Assembly: GCA_007844125.1 (NCBI GenBank)
Contig: CM017559.1
Location: 29,364,152 to 29,428,151 of the forward strand
Reading direction: 5' to 3'
DNA: 64,000 nt
DNA from: Sinonovacula constricta
Lineage: Eukaryota; Mollusca; Bivalvia; Cardiida; Solecurtidae
A program made the translations under genes and the position numbers. Below, piece by piece: positions 46,126-61,910 of this stretch. Every line of letters starts with the position of its first letter. Within the stretch, counting starts at the first letter, position 1. The notes beneath the pieces were generated by a model. It was not told the DNA's origin and made no database searches. It saw only the letters and a program-made list of their open reading frames with translations.

Positions 46126-48904
46126 GAAACAAATAAGACTGTTGCTATCACTTTTAAATATTAATATAGTCTGGTTAGGTATGAATAATAGATATATCGA
46201 CCTTGGACACTATATTAAGAGTATTTCTTCCAGTTGGTGTGACGTTTCTTTTTTATAATGCGAAAAATAGGGCACTTAAACGATGGTTAAACTACGTCTA
46301 TCTGAGTACTGTTAACATTAATCTTCAAGTAAAAATATTGTAATTTTTTAAAATTACTAGAATATCTTTATTTTGTTTTATTTAATGCCTTTATTGCAAC
46401 GATGTTAAGTTTTTTAACTTTTAATTTAATCGTATGTTTTTATCCTAAATGAATGCAGTATTTTGAACACAGTGTGTATTTAGAAAAGAACGAATACACA
46501 TCTAGTGCACAAATAAAACAAGCACAATACGCATTTTTGGAAAACCTATATTTATGCGAAACAAGTAAGGTCATTGTTCTTGAAAGAGCGTGAAAAGGAA
46601 TGGAAAGTAAGATTACCTATCACGTTAACCCGACAGATGGAGAGTGTAGTCGACAAAGAGTTAATTAACCAATGTCTCATGGATGGACAGGTCAGGTAAA
46701 TAGATATCTTACGTATTGTTGATTGATGTATCATTGTGTCACAGACAAAAACATTTTACAGAACCCAAGAGAGCTATTCATTCACAAGCAGATTGACATT
46801 TTTGGTCATTTTCTTTTAACACACAGAAAACCATTTAGATACATCTTCAACACTAACATTATATGAATTTTATTCCAGGTAAATAATATGACCAGGTAAA
46901 TAGAAAAGGTGAGGACCACTTCAGACATTGAGTTGTCTAGCGTGATTTATTTTATGTTAAACCGAGGAAAATATACTTTAAAGTAAGTAGAAAGAAGGCC
47001 TGTCAAAAGCTGACGTTTACATTATACGTCCTGACTCTTAAATGTGTTGTGTAAAACCTATTTAAGAAACGTACACGTGTATTTTAAATCGAATAAGTTT
47101 CAATACGGTTCTGAGCGTAAACATTTATCTTCACGTTGTTTTGAGAAACTATGTAAAAATCTATATACGACATTTGCGTTAAGATTCTAATAGACAGGTC
47201 GATGGAGCCAGATTAAATACCGCACTCCCCACCACCCACCCCATGACTACCCAAATTCCGAACGGTCAGCGATTAAATATAAACATAGGTATATTAGGTC
47301 ATGGATATAAAGCAATATTTAGGCGGTATTAAGAATGATTAAACATCCTGAAATAAACTCGGAAAAGCTTTGTTGTTTATTCACTTTATTTAACAATCAA
47401 TTAGATACAAACATATATACATTAAAACAAAAGACCGTTAAATCCTTTCTAATTTTATCTTTACCCGATTCCCCAAAGCAGGAAACCTTTTTGCCTTTTA
47501 CAAAACTGTTAAGTATAAACTTTTCGGTCCTAACAAGCAACAGGCCTCTTAATTTAATCACTTTTTGTTATTTCTTCCGTATACAATACAATTATTTAAA
47601 TTATACAATTAAGGATTCAATGCAGGAGACTCACAATTCTTAAGTAAGGTATGTTTCCCTCATGTGATTATAAGCAGTTAGCGTCTATCTAATACAAATC
47701 TATGCCAGATAAATGATTGATTTAATAATATGTAATCAATAGGTTTCAGTACACGTTCCGGTGTCTAATTGCAATATAAATGTAAGCTTATTTATACGAT
47801 TAAGGAAATGTTTGCCTTCAGATAAACGAAAGTTTGTTTTTCAACTGTTTGACTATGGAATACAATCAAGCTATCAAGAAAATAATTCATACTGCTATGA
47901 ATTAAATTCTCTTTGTTCAGCGATAATTGAGGTTTCGTGTGGTGAGCGTAGGAATGAAGAATTGGTCAGTCGTGGTTCGTTTCACGTTATCATTAACCTC
48001 TGTCTGGTGGTAGTTATGGGAACTTGAAAGGCATAGCTTAATCTGCTGACAACAGTTAATAATGACATGAGCTTAATTTGGTAACCGTTTGGTCGAGGCA
48101 CATGTAATTGTGCTGTCTTGCATTTTAAATCTTTTAATACTTTGCTTGTAAACTAAATGCAACGCAAAAAGATGCAAACGTTAATAAATTGTATTTCTGT
48201 CAGTCCGATATACACTTAAGGCGTAAAATATAGAAGAGTATGCTAGCAAAACCGTGTTTATTTTATTTCCTTTAAACTGCCATTAAATATGCAATTTGTT
48301 AGAACAAATGCTGTAGCGTCAAAATTAATTTGATGCTCTCGGAAGTGAAGCTTTAGTGAAGGTGACTATGACGAGAGCCGGGAAAAACACATATTTGCAC
48401 AAAAGTTATAATTGCAATTAAAGAAATGTGACATTGCATTTTCAAACATTACTGGGAATTTTCTACTGCTTTTCATATAGGTATAACAGAGTTAAACATC
48501 AACATTGATAACAATGTTTGGAAATCCACATGATAATGGTTGACAGGTGCTGTATTGTAATTATATGTTCAATTTCATATACACGCACTAAATGGAAAAT
48601 ATTGCAGTTTTTCAATGTTTGTATGACAGAGTTGTGTGTGATTCAAGAGAATATAAATGACCCATATTTTGAATGCAACACAAAAGAATACAAATATCTC
48701 ATATTGGGTTATAATGCACAACTCTGTTTCCACGTTTTGGTTCACTTTATAACTTGGATTACCTTTGAAAAATGTCGGTCAATTCCACGATACCCACAAC
48801 CCTAAAATGACACAATATATTGCCCTCAACTCAAGTCTATGAATACAAATTTTACTATTCCAAAATGTCTTCACATTCTGTGTTTATTGTTAATCGTATG
48901 TAAG

Positions 48905-49270
48905 CTTCAATGATTCAGGACAGGAGCCAAGCGTAATTGCCCCACCAGGATACACCACTTACTACTCGTGCGTATGTGCTGGGGTCAAAGCCAATAATTA
49001 TCCTGATATTAAACACCGCGAAATGACCAACTTACATCTCTCTCGGGATCATACACATTGGCTGTTTAGCATATGGACTTCGTTTTCTTGTTCTGTCTCT
49101 CATTGCGTTTCGAACAAAATAGGATACAATGACCATTTATTATAGCTATTCATCTAGCCTTCTCGTTTTATTATATTTGAAGTATTTATGAGCCTTGCTA
49201 TTTGATAAGAAGTATCCAAATGATTTATTAATCAGCAGGCCTGATGGACTGCACAGTTGATCATAAAATA
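48905..49270 (+). repeat. E-family repeat, copy E4 (within A1)
   Basis: Reference copy for the family: GGACAGGAGCCAAGCGTAAT, CCAGGATACACCACTTACTA, GTCAAAGCCAATAATTATCC, CGAAATGACCAAC, TCTCTCGGGATCATA, TCTCATTGCGTTTCGAAC, TTGAAGTATTTATGAGCC and GCCTGATGGACTGC. It is closest to E5, as expected from the A1/B duplication. Confidence 0.85.
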
Positions 49271-49606
49271 TTTATCTGTCTATTTTGCGTTTGTTGTAAA
49301 TGTGTTGCGTATTAAATATTAAATAACACATTCCTACTTTGCGATTATCTTACGGTATCTATGGTTCTATTTATCAGATTATAATTTGCTGTTTAGTACT
49401 TTTTACTGTTATTAAAACGTTCTCCCTTCATAACAATCCAAATAGTGATTGCCTCTGCTGTTAATAGGTACGCTACAACGGATAATTGGTAATCATTAAC
49501 GTCATCAATGTTTTTTCATTGATGTTGTTTTTCAACAGAACGCAACAGGCTGTCGTTAGCCTTTGCTTTATTAAAATATTGTGTGCAATCTCTTAAACAT
49601 AATGAT

Positions 49607-50244
<638 letters not shown>

Positions 50245-53200
50245 CCATGAAACAACAGTTTGCTTTATTCTCTAAAGCTAGTTGAAGCCAGATATAGGAC
50301 CGTTTTTGCACGTTTTCAATGTACGCAAAATGTTCATTTAATTATATGAATAATGCAATAACATGTTTACTTTATGATATGTAGTTGAAGCAGTTGTGTA
50401 TTTGTATAAGTCGAATTATGTTTACCGCATGACGCAGTTTGTCAATAGGTAAATAAGAAAAGGTCCTATCAACATTTTCGCAGATATTCAAATTTTATCT
50501 ACCCGTAGACCGCAATAACCAAAAAAGTCTTCAGACTATAGGGCCAATTCACATTATGTGATACATTGTTAACTGCCAGAAGGCTAACGTTAATTTAATT
50601 ACTAAATGCGTGGAAGCTTCACGCTGGTATGACATGAGTGTTTCTACAAGCTCGTCAGTCTGAGAAAATTGACAAGACAGGATCCATTTTTGTAAGTGCC
50701 TGTCTGAGGATGCAATGCATCGGACACAAAAAATACGTGTTAATGTACAGTGTAAAAACACGAGGAATTGTGAAATTCAGCAGTTTTCTAAATATTGATC
50801 AATCCAATAAACTTGGTACGAACCCATTTAATACTGGCCCAAAATAGTATCTTTCTTATTTAGAAAAAATCATGCGAAAAGGAACAAAAGAGATTTTTAT
50901 GTAGGATGGTACCAGCAACGGCGTTGCAACGGGTTTCTTTTCCCAGCATTTAAAGCTTATCAAATGTGTATAGTTCGACATAAAGGAAGTGCTGTGCGGA
51001 AAATTTCAGGCAGACAAATGATATTGCAAACATAACCACTGTATATTTGTTGATCTGTCAGGTCATATCAACACTCTAGAGGAAAAACCTGAAAGCAACT
51101 CTGTGTGAAATTTGCATTATTGCTTCCATTTGGTGCAAACTGCGACATGCACAGAACTAAGCAGCAACAGATAGTTACTCAAAAGAATTGCGCTTGATAT
51201 ATTTATTATTATATATTTCCCATCGCTAAACATAGACCATGATTTTACAAAGTAAAATATTGAACGTTGTGTTCGCAAATACTTTTCAATATACAGTTCC
51301 CCAAATCACAAAGTGACAAAATTTGTCTTTGTGTCTAGAATAAAAGGAACAAAATCTAGAGATTGTTCGCAAAATATTTATTTAAGCTAAAATTTAGAAC
51401 ATAAAATCATGCTTGCCTTATGTAAATTTACGAAAAAAAACAGGCTTCAGTGTGTACATGTATATTGCCCACGAATTTATTCCAGCTAGAGTGTTAATAT
51501 GACAGAAATTTAAAATAATTTCACAATACTATAAATTGAGTCCTACGCACATATTGCTTGAAAATGTCGAGTATCTACACCACCTTTCTTCGTCTTTAAC
51601 ATCTCATACATGGTTATTTCTAGGATACAAAAGGTCACTTGTTCATTATAGCTCCGCCAACTTAAACAAATCTAGTACAAAATCTATTGTATTGACGAAT
51701 CAAGAATGTGCAACAAATCGGATTAAAATAATTGCAGATTATAAAAATAGCAATGCTCAGACTAATGATGTTTTAACGACGTCAATGTATATGTAGCTAA
51801 GAACGTTAAATGCTGGCGCTTATACAATGACACAGTGGGAACAGAGTCTCATATAATTGCTTATTACTTTTAAATTAATTAAGTACATACGTCTTATTTT
51901 CAACGCGAAAGTAAACTATTTATTTGCAGAGCTCTGTAAACCTGTATTTTAAACCCAATCTCGGGCCTACTTTTGCAATCTTTCAGGAGTACGCAACTGC
52001 ATTCTTAATTGCTTTATTCGAATTTTGATATATAGGCTGCGCTGTGTCTACGCAATTAGGGGACGCATGGTGTTGGTATCACTGACGAATCTTGTTGCAA
52101 ATGCCAAAATAATTCCCAATGGATCATCAATGGACAGAATGCCACATAAATGCACGCAATGCCAGTGCATAAAACATTGCAGATTGTTTATCTGCCTTTC
52201 AGATTATGTATTCGACAAAAAATTGTCAAATATAAAAATCGAACATTATTATTATTATTCAGATGATGATCTACGTTAGTGTGTCGCTGCATCCAATTTG
52301 TTCAATCAAAACATAAAACCGTTGCGATTATTTGTATTTGAGCTATATCCACATAGCTTCCATTTCAATATTATCACTTTTGGATCGCACGTTATGACGA
52401 ATACATCAATTCCTTAGGACAACAGTATTAAGTGATGAGCATGATATTCTAAATTTATGGTTTCATTTCAGTCATTAAATGATGATTACCTACACTATTG
52501 AAAAATATCTTCGCCTTTTTCAGCCCTTTTACCATATATCATGTCAACATATTGTAAAACCACAACTCAGAATTATGTTACGATAAATTGTATTAACTAA
52601 AAATAAACAGACAATATAATTTAATTAGTGCTTTGCCTGATAAAATTACATGTAACATAAGCAATACAATTTAAAGACCATTTCTGTATTTATTCGATAA
52701 CAATAGTTCGTATATTCGTTATGTCTGGTTGAGTTGAAAGCTTAACTTCATTTATAAAATAACATGCCATTATTTACTGCAAGTAAACTCATTCAAAATG
52801 CCATTTTCGTATCTACGGACGTCATGAATTTATAAAAAGTAGGAGACTTATGGATATTCTGTGTTTATTTAGAAAGCTAAGCAGACCATATCGTATGGGC
52901 TCGGTCGCCCGTGAATGGGGCTATGTGAGCGAAGTTTAGGCTCAGCGTGAATGATTAAAAGAAAACCGACTTGTTCTGATTATCATCGTTGTAAATTCAC
53001 TAGATTGACGACACATTTTAATTAAAAAGACACAATAATCAGAAATGTATTGTCTGTTTACCAAATAATGGAGATGGTTTTAAGCTTCCATTAAAGAAAA
53101 GTATAAAGCAGGGCGGGTAATCATGTTATGAAAGATATCTACGCAATTAAAAAAATACAACCAAGGTTAGCAAAAAACATATTGATTACATATAGTTTAT

Positions 53201-54130
53201 TTCTCGCAGAAAACAACGTTAAAAAGTTGTTAATTAGAACTCAATTAAAAAGAAATGGCAAAACCAGCTTAAGCAGTAACGAACTGTCTTTGGATACATG
53301 AGAAAACATCAGAAGAATGGTAATTAAAGAAAACATTTATAATGTGTATCGTTATCTTTTGTTTAGCTTATCCAAAATAAGACGTAATTAAAGCTGTAAG
53401 TCTTAAATTTTTTTTCAAACTGCGAATGCATCAGCTGATGATATGTCAGAATCTGGAGTTTATCTGACTAGATAACGAAGCCTTTATGCCAACCATCCGA
53501 TTCAGTTTTGCAAGAGTTGAGAGTGTGTCACATTGTTGATCATCTAAACAAATTAAATAGACCATTAATAATTAATTGTTGTTGTTTTTCTCTCAAACGG
53601 CGTGGCAAAATCGCATCCTTACTTAAATACTTATATTAAAGGTGTTGGAATAGTAACGCTAATAAATGTGTATTTATTTTCATTTAATCAATCCATTTAT
53701 TATATTAACTGTCGCCTTTTATTATTCTGATATATTTTACAAATGTTTTTCTTGTAGCGGATTATCAGACAGGCACTCAAAAAGTGCTTTCTGTCTCGTC
53801 AATATCATCTGTCGGATGGCTCCCTAATTAACATTGTTATATCCGCGTGAAGTGTCTATGCATTAACTAAATTATTGCTAGCATTCTTATGGCAAAATGT
53901 TAAACTCTGAAGGTTTTTTTCTTTTCTTCAAACATACTTTTAAGGACTCTAAGATATGTACACGCGTGGCTCTGGGGGTGTTTTTGTTTAATCTTTCCTT
54001 TGCTTTGCAAATTAAAACCTTAAAAAGTCTTTTGATGTTTTACAGCTGATTTTGTATCTTTGGTTGAAATAAATAATTTGGTTTTACCTTCATTTTTAAA
54101 TATTTTTTTCCCCGTATTTTTGTAAAATGT

Positions 54131-54315
54131 CGGTTGCTCTATTCAAGTGCTTGAATTCATAAATTCCTACAATAGTACTATACGGATTTGCCGTTTAAGT
54201 CAAATTCTCGCTTTTTTCGTGTTTATATTTAATTTGTATTCTGCTTTTTTACTTAAATTTTACATAATGACATATTCTTTGGCATATTTTTAACAGTTGA
54301 ATTCCGGTATGGTAA
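54131..54315. other. Junction between tandem copies A1 and B
   Basis: About 185 bp of AT-rich sequence with no counterpart found at the ends of the other copies. The duplication junction lies here. No breakpoint microhomology was recognised by eye. Confidence 0.5.
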
Positions 54316-56280
54316 CTCAAATAGGTTTTATTCCATTGACACGTGCATTACCGGATGCAAACGCTGCAAACGACTGCGTCTGTAGGCACGTGTAATTGTT
54401 ACATTTTCTTCCTGTTGTAAGTTCAAGTTTTCAGGAAAATATCCACAAAAAACCTGCAATGGGATCGACAGCTCGAAACTAGCAAAATGCTTAAGTTTTT
54501 ACAAGGCAGGTGATAGACGTGGGACACAAACACCATTAAGAATTCATTGGTTTTAAATAAACACCTTCAGTTATTTTATGCTTGTGCTAGAAACAAATAA
54601 GACTGTTGCCGTCACGTTAAAATATTAAAAAATATTTTCTGGTTAGGTATGAATAATACATACATATGGAATACATTATATGGAACTTGGACACTATACT
54701 ATACTATATGAGTATTTCTCCCAGCTCAATTGTCGTTTCATTTTTTAAAGCAAAAGATATGCCACTAAAGCGATGGTTAAACTATTTCTATCATTTAATT
54801 TAATCGTATGTTTTAACCCAAATAAATGCAGTATTTTGAACACAATGTGTATTTGGATAAGAACGAATAAACATGTGGTGCATAAAATAAAAGAACAAAA
54901 TCATTTTTGGAAAAACCTATATTTATGCGAAACGAGTACGGTCATTGTTCTTATAAGAGCGTGAATAGTAATGGAAAATAAGATTACCTATCACGTTAAC
55001 CCGACAGATGGAGAGTGTAGCCTACATACAGTGAATTAACCATGCTTAAGGGGTGGTCACGTCAGATTAATAGAAATCTTACGTATTGTTTATTGATGTA
55101 TTATTGAGTCACAGACAAGAACATTTTACAGAACTCAAGAGAGCTATTAATTCACAAGCAGATTGACATTTTTGGTCATTTTCCTTTAACACAAAGAAAG
55201 CAATTGTGATAAACCTTCAACGCTAAAATTATAATAATGAATTTCTTTCTGCGTAATTTATATTATCAGGTTAAAAAGATAATGTGAGGACCACTGCAGA
55301 CATTGAATTGTCTAGCGTGATTGATTGTAGGTAAAATCAAGGAAACAAAAAATATTGTAGGCAAAAAGAGAGCATACCTGATTAAATAAAGGCCTGTCAA
55401 AACCTGACGTTTGCATTATACGCCCTGCCTCTTACATGTGCTGTGTTAAACTATTTAAGAAAGATACATGTGTATTTCAAATCGAAAAAGTTTCAATACA
55501 GTTCTGAACGTAAACATTTCTCTTGCGTTTTTTTTTAGAAATTATGTTAAAAATCTGTATACGACATTTGCGTTAAGATTCTAATCGACCGATTGATAAA
55601 GCCAGATTTACTACGCACCAGCTCCACTTCCGTCCCTCAAAGCCCTCCCTGCGTAACCTAGCTACATGACGTTTATTGGTGTGTCCATTTTCCGTTTCCT
55701 ACGCTGTGACCGCCGTTTTGTTTCTAAACTGTTTAAATATAGAATACAATATAGCAAATAAATCATGGTGCTGTGAATTAAATCCTATGACAACTGGCTA
55801 TTGATTGGTGAGCGTAGGAGTGAAGAATTTGTCAGTTGTGGTTTGTTTTTTCGTTTTCATTCACCTCTGACTGGTGTTAATAATGGGAACTTCAGAGGCA
55901 TAGCTTAATTTGCTGGCAACAGTTAATAACAATAAGAGCTAAATTTGGTAACCGCTTAGTCATGGTACATATAATAGTGTTTTCTAGTATTTGGATTTTT
56001 TTGACATTTTGCTTGTAAACTTAATGCAACACACAAGAATATAATTGTTCCATATTGCGTAATAAGGTAATACTCTGTCACCATGTCATGGTTTACTTGG
56101 TTTCTTGATCAAACTTTTTATGGAAGATATCGGTCAATAACACTATACCCGACCCTTAAATGACACAATAACTTGTCCTCAAGTCATTGTATATAAATTT
56201 AACAATTCCTACATTTTGCATTTCTTCACATTCTCTGGTTATTGTTAACCTCTTGTAGCTTCAGATATGACATGTTAGCT

Positions 56281-56640
56281 TTAATGATTCAGGACAGGAG
56301 CCAAGCGTAATTGCACCGCCAGGATACACCACTTACTACTCGTGCTTATGTGTTGGAGTCAAAGCCAATAATTATCCCGATAGTAAACACCGCTAAATGA
56401 CCAACATACATCTCTCTCGGGATCATATACATTGTCTGCTTAGCACATGGACTCCGTTATTACTCTCTCAATACGTTTCGAACCAAATTAGGATAAACTG
56501 ACCTTTTTTTAAACCTATTCATCAAGCTATTTCTCTTTATTATATTTGAAGTATTTATTAGCCGTACTATTAGATAAGAAGTATCCAAATGATTGATTAA
56601 TCAGCAGGTCTGATGGACTCAAGCGTTGAACATAAAATAT
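56281..56640 (+). repeat. E-family repeat, copy E5 (within B)
   Basis: Near-identical in layout to E4: GGACAGGAGCCAAGCGTAAT, CACCACTTACTACTCGTGC, CAAAGCCAATAATTATCC, TCTCTCGGGATCATA, TTGAAGTATTTATTAGCC and GTCTGATGGACTC. Confidence 0.85.
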
Positions 56641-56660
56641 CTATCTGTTTACTTTGCTTT

Positions 56661-57760
56661 TGTCCTGCTATGGGCAGTCCTACATTGGTCAGAATAATGC
56701 AAGTTATGCGAGAAAAATGTAAATATAAATTAAGCATGGGTTGTAAAGGTGTCTATTCCTGTTTTTGTATTTGTTGCAATGCTTAAAGAGTCTTGTCATA
56801 TTGACTTTTTCTTGACCACAACAATGTTACATTTCTCCCATTGCATAAAAAATGTTACATGTAATTGGTATTGACTCCATTTTATTTATGGACTACATGA
56901 ACTGTTTGCTTTGTTTCTTTTTACTAATTGTATTTCAGCAAACCCTTAGAAGGTGCGAGGATGGAGCTCTGTTTAACAGCTTAAGTACGACAGTCGGATA
57001 TATTGCCGACTGACAGTTCAAAGGCGGTAACTGGCATGTATATTCCCGTGTCCATTGCACTATTCATAATATCTGATGCAATATATATATAACCTTGCAA
57101 TATTTTCTTATTATAAACTATTATAAATAATTTAAATTATTCGTTGTAGCAATGTCTGTCAACAATTCAGAAGTCTGATTAGAGTGAATAACTATATATA
57201 CGATAACATTATTTCCTACGAAACTCTCAAGGGCTCTCAAACACTCAATTCGTAATTATTATCCTAAGACAGCAATGCGAATGCAGGTTCTTGCAACGAT
57301 ATACTTTACACAGAAAATCTATGATGATCCACGTTTTTATATCAACGAATAATATGCACTCAAAATCACATCAATAAACAAAAGTACATTGTTTATAATA
57401 TTTTGAATTCCGCTTTTAATATAATCTTGTTGAACAAATATTTCAGTTCTATTTTTATACATACAAACACATTATCTTTAAATCTAAAAGGTTCTAACTT
57501 ATTTTGAGAATTTGTTTAAATAGACATTTATTTGTTAAGGGTGTTACATTATGATGAAGCAATTCAAACATCCAGAAAAGCGTATAAAATATAAAATTTG
57601 CACAAATTACATGTAATTAAAGACTATTTTCTAATTAAAAATAGCATGGCGTCTATACTTAATGATATACACTAACAAGTTGCTCCATGCTCATGACACA
57701 GTAGGAAACCTTTCAAACATTGATAGAGCGTAAAGAAATTCGCAAATTCGCGCCATAATG
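56661..57760. repeat. ~1.1-kb insertion in copy B with P/Q repeat motifs
   Basis: A1 reads straight through from GCGTTTG (~49,296) to TTGTAAATGTGTTGCG (~49,297-49,312). In B the same flanks are separated by ~1.1 kb. The insert carries Q-like TTGTTGCAATGCTTA (~56,772) and P-like ATTGCCGACTGACAGTTCAA (~57,001), also seen at 34.4-34.7 kb. No terminal inverted repeat or target duplication was found, and no coding frame. Confidence 0.6.
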
Positions 57761-58075
57761 ATAAATGTGTTGCATATAAAATATTAAACAATACATTCAT
57801 ATTTTGCAATTAGTTATAGGTGGAAACTTTTTAGCAGATTATAATTTGCTGTTTGGCCAGTAATTTATACGGTTCAAAATCAGAGTTCTTCCTGGATAAT
57901 AATCACAATAGTGACTGTCTCTTCTGTTAAAAAGGTAGGCTGCAACGGCTAATTGGTAGTCATTAACATCATCAATGTTTTTGTATTGTTGATGCTATTC
58001 AACAAAATGCAACAGGCTGTAATTAGCATGGAGCTATTCAAAAAGTTTGTGCAATCACTTAAACAGAATGATCAC

Positions 58076-58190
58076 ACGCACACACACACTCACCCCCACA
58101 CAGAGACACACACAACACAGACAGACACACAGACACAGAGACACATACACATACACACACATATATGTATATGTACATATATTAAGTCTG
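58076..58190. repeat. Short interrupted CA microsatellite, counterpart of the 49.6-kb tract
   Basis: CACACGCACACACACACTCA, CCCCCACACAGAGAC, ACAGACAGACAC, CATACACATACACACACATA and TATGTATATGTACATATAT. It occupies the position homologous to the 233-bp pure (CA)n in A1. Confidence 0.85.
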
Positions 58191-61100
58191 TTGATATAAC
58201 ATGAGAGAACCAACAGTTCAGTTCACCGCCAGACATTTCACGTCACGTTTGTAAACTGGATTTATAAAATATTGACTGCGTTATACGTCTTAAAATCTTT
58301 ACATAAACATCTTAGCTGAAATTTAATACATTAAACACTGTTTTAAACTAAACACATTTTCGCGAAAATAAATTGCAATAAAATATGTAAAATTCACAAT
58401 TTACCCATAAAACCAAAGTTTGTTTTATTCTGTTAAGGTTTGTTGACGCCATATATAGGACCATTCTGGCACAATTTCAATGTACGCAAAAATGTGCATT
58501 CAATAATATGAATAATACTGTAACATGTTTACTTAATGATATGTAGTTGAAGCAGTTGTATATTTGTTTAAGTCAAATTACCTTTCACGTTTATCGCATG
58601 ACTCAGTGTGTCAACGCAGCAATATGTAAATATTTCCCACAAGGGATTGCTCTTGGAATTTCTAGAATATCAAATGAATGTTGCAACGGCTGCTGTTGGA
58701 ATCTGTAGGCATCACAAAATGTTGCTTGTCAATAACTGCTTAAAGGCAGTTGAATATTTATTGATCAACAATCTAAGGCTAATTAAGGTCCATTGTCAGT
58801 ATTTTACAAACCTTAAAGAGTATGCTATTAAATGCTTTTTAGTGATTTATTTAGTAAACTTTCATCGATAGATGTTTTGCCAGGGTAAAAAGACAAGAAC
58901 ATTTACGTCTGTATGAAATTAAACATAGATATAAAATTCAGCATAGATTAAAATTCTAATTATATTAAACTCAATTTAAAGTAAGAATATACTTACAAAT
59001 ATGTTTCTTTTCTTAGAGCGACATTATCTTTCCCCTTGCATATCTTTCGAACGCAGTAACTACAAAACGTCTTTTGACTATAGGACCAGCTCACATTGTG
59101 TGATATATTGTTTACTGTCAGAAAGTGAACGTTAATTTTGCTAAATGCATGGAAACGCTGGTATGACATGAGTGTTTATACAAGTTCATCAGCCTGAAAA
59201 AATTGACAAGACAGAAACCACTTTCGTAAGTGCCTGTCTGAGGATGCAATGCATCGCACACTAAAAACCTGTTCATGTAATAACAGTGTAATAACATGAG
59301 GATATGGACAATTCGGCAGTTTTCTAGATGTCTGACCAATTAAACAAACTTGGTTTGGACCCATTAAATTTAGGACCAAAGTATTACATGTATCTTTCTT
59401 ATTGCGAAACGATCTTGCGATAAGAATCAAAAGCGACTTTTATGTAGGATAGTACAGGCAACGGTGTTGCAACGGGTTTCTTTTCCCAGCATATAAAGCT
59501 TATGAACCGTGTATAGCTCCGACATAAAGGAAGTTCTATGGAGAAAATTTCAGGCAGACACAAGCGGTAATTGGACGATATTGCAAACATAACCACTGTT
59601 TATTTGTTGATCTGCCAGGTCATATCAACTCTCTAGAGGAACAGACTGAAAGCAACCGTGAGTGAAATTTACATTATCGCTTTCATTTGCTACAAATTCT
59701 GACATGCACAGAACTAAGCACATACAGATAGCCTAAAATGTTACTCAAAAGAATTGCTCTTGATTAATTTATTATTATTTATTTCCCATCATTAAACCTT
59801 ATCATGATTTTACGAGATTTGTGTCTCTCTTTGTGTATAGAATGAAGAGAAAAAAACTATAGAATGTTCACAAAATATTTATTCTAGCTTAAATTTTAGA
59901 ACATAAAATAAAGTTGTCCTATACAACAAGAGTTGTAAAGTAACGAAAAAAAGGGTCTTCAGTGCGAATATTGCCCACGAATTATACGTTGTTTTTTATA
60001 GCTAGAGTGATGATATGACAGAAATTCATAATAATTTCGCAATAATATGAATTGAATGATACGCACATAATTCCTTTAATTTGAAAAAATCTAGTACAAA
60101 ACCTATTGCATTGACTAATTAAGAAAGTGCAAAAAATCTGAATAATTTTATTGCAGATTATCTAAAAGCAACAATGCTATGACTAATTGTTTTAACGATG
60201 TCAATGTATATGAAGTTAAGCACGTTAAATGCTGGCGTTAAGACAATGACACAGTGGGAATACAGTCTCATATAGTTGCTTATTACTTTTAAAACAATTA
60301 AGTGCATGCATTTTATTTCCAACGCGACATCTTAACTCATTATTTGCCTAGCTCTGTAAAACCGTATTTTAAACACAATCTCGGGCCTACTTTTGCCATC
60401 TATCAGGAGTCCTCAATTGCATTCTTAATTGCTGTATTCAAATGTTGAAATATAGATTGCGCTATGTCTATGCAATTAGGGATGCATGGTGTTTGTACCA
60501 CTGACGAATCTTGTTGCAAATGCCAATATAACTCCCATAATCTGATCATCAATGACAGAATGCCCCATAAATGCGCGCATTTCCTGTGCATACAATATTG
60601 CAGACTATTTATCGTGCCTTTTGGATCATGTATTCGACAAAGAATTGTAAAAAATATTATTATTCAGATGATGATGCCCTAAATTGGTGATTTTCAAGTT
60701 GGTGTGTCGCCACATCTAGTTTGCACAATAAAAACATAAAGCCGTTTGCGATTATTTGTATTTGGGTTATGTCCAACATAGCTTCCATTTCAATATTATC
60801 ACTTTTGGATCGCACGTTATGACGAATATATAAATTCGTTAGGACAACAGTGTTATGAGATAACCATATTTTTCTAATTTTTGGTTTCATTTCAGTTATT
60901 AAATGATGTCTATAGTTTTGAATAATATCTTTTTTCAACGCTTTTAACATATAACATATCAGCATATAGTTAAGCCACTACTCATATTTATGCTATGATA
61001 AATTGTTTTACATAGCAATATACAGACAATATCATTTAAATAGTGCTTTGTCTGATAGATTTAAATGTAACATAAGCAATACAATTAAAAATCATTGCTG

Positions 61101-61616
61101 CATTTATTCGATTACCATTATTCGTATATTTATATTGTCTAATTTAGTTTAAAGCTTAACTTCATTTATGAAATAACATGCCATTATTAACTGCGAGTAA
61201 ACATATTCAACATGTCATTTTCGTATCTTCGGACGTCATGGGTGGCTGATGAAAAAATCTTACATATTTTGATTATCATCGTTGTAAATACACTAGTTTG
61301 ACGACAAATGGTTATATAAAGAGGCACAATTATCAGAAATTAATGGTCTGCTTTGGAAATAAATGAGATGCTTTCTTGCTTATATTAAAGAATAGTGTAA
61401 AATAGGGTGGGTAATCATATGTATAAAAGGGATCTGAAATCAGACAACTCAATTGAAACGACACAACCAGGGACGACAAGAAACATAATTATTAATTACA
61501 TATATTTTATTTCTCGCGGGAAACTGCTTTAAAAGTAATTAACTAGAATACAATTAAAAGAAAACGAGATTAAGCAGTAAAGAACAGTCTTTGCATACAA
61601 GAGAAGATATCAGAAG

Positions 61617-61910
61617 AAAACCCCCATAACAGAACATAAGGTAAGCCATGGTCCATGCCCGTGGTATCAAATGATTAAAAAACAAACATTTATAAATATA
61701 TGGTAGGCATAGAATTGTAAGTGGCAGTTGGGATGTTGCTTCATTTATACTAAAATCAACTTTAATTCTAATATATATCACACCTAAATAAAGAACGAAA
61801 TGTAAGAGCCGTATATCACTTGTTGGCGCCATATATTTGATTTTACAGAAAGAAATATATATTGATTCATGTACATATAAGCAGACATGCTATTAATGGT
61901 TGTTCAATAA
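61617..61910. repeat. ~295-bp insertion in copy B
   Basis: A1 is continuous from CATCAGAAGAA (~53,310) through AACATTTATAATGTGTATCG (~53,331). In B the equivalent flanks are separated by ~295 bp running from ACCCCCATAACAG to TTGTTCAATAA. No terminal inverted repeats or tRNA-like head are seen, so the class is unknown. Confidence 0.5.

Noticed and set aside
50549..50761. Minus-strand frame with a peptide (VRCIASSDRHL..KW.LSCQF) partly conserved in copy B at 59,176-59,430
   Set aside because: The resemblance follows from the segmental duplication. Substitutions do not favour synonymous sites by eye, and the B frame is interrupted soon after DELV.
58608..58871. 87-codon frame unique to copy B
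   Set aside because: It falls in a region absent from A1 with no recognisable motif, and nothing supports it as a gene beyond its length.
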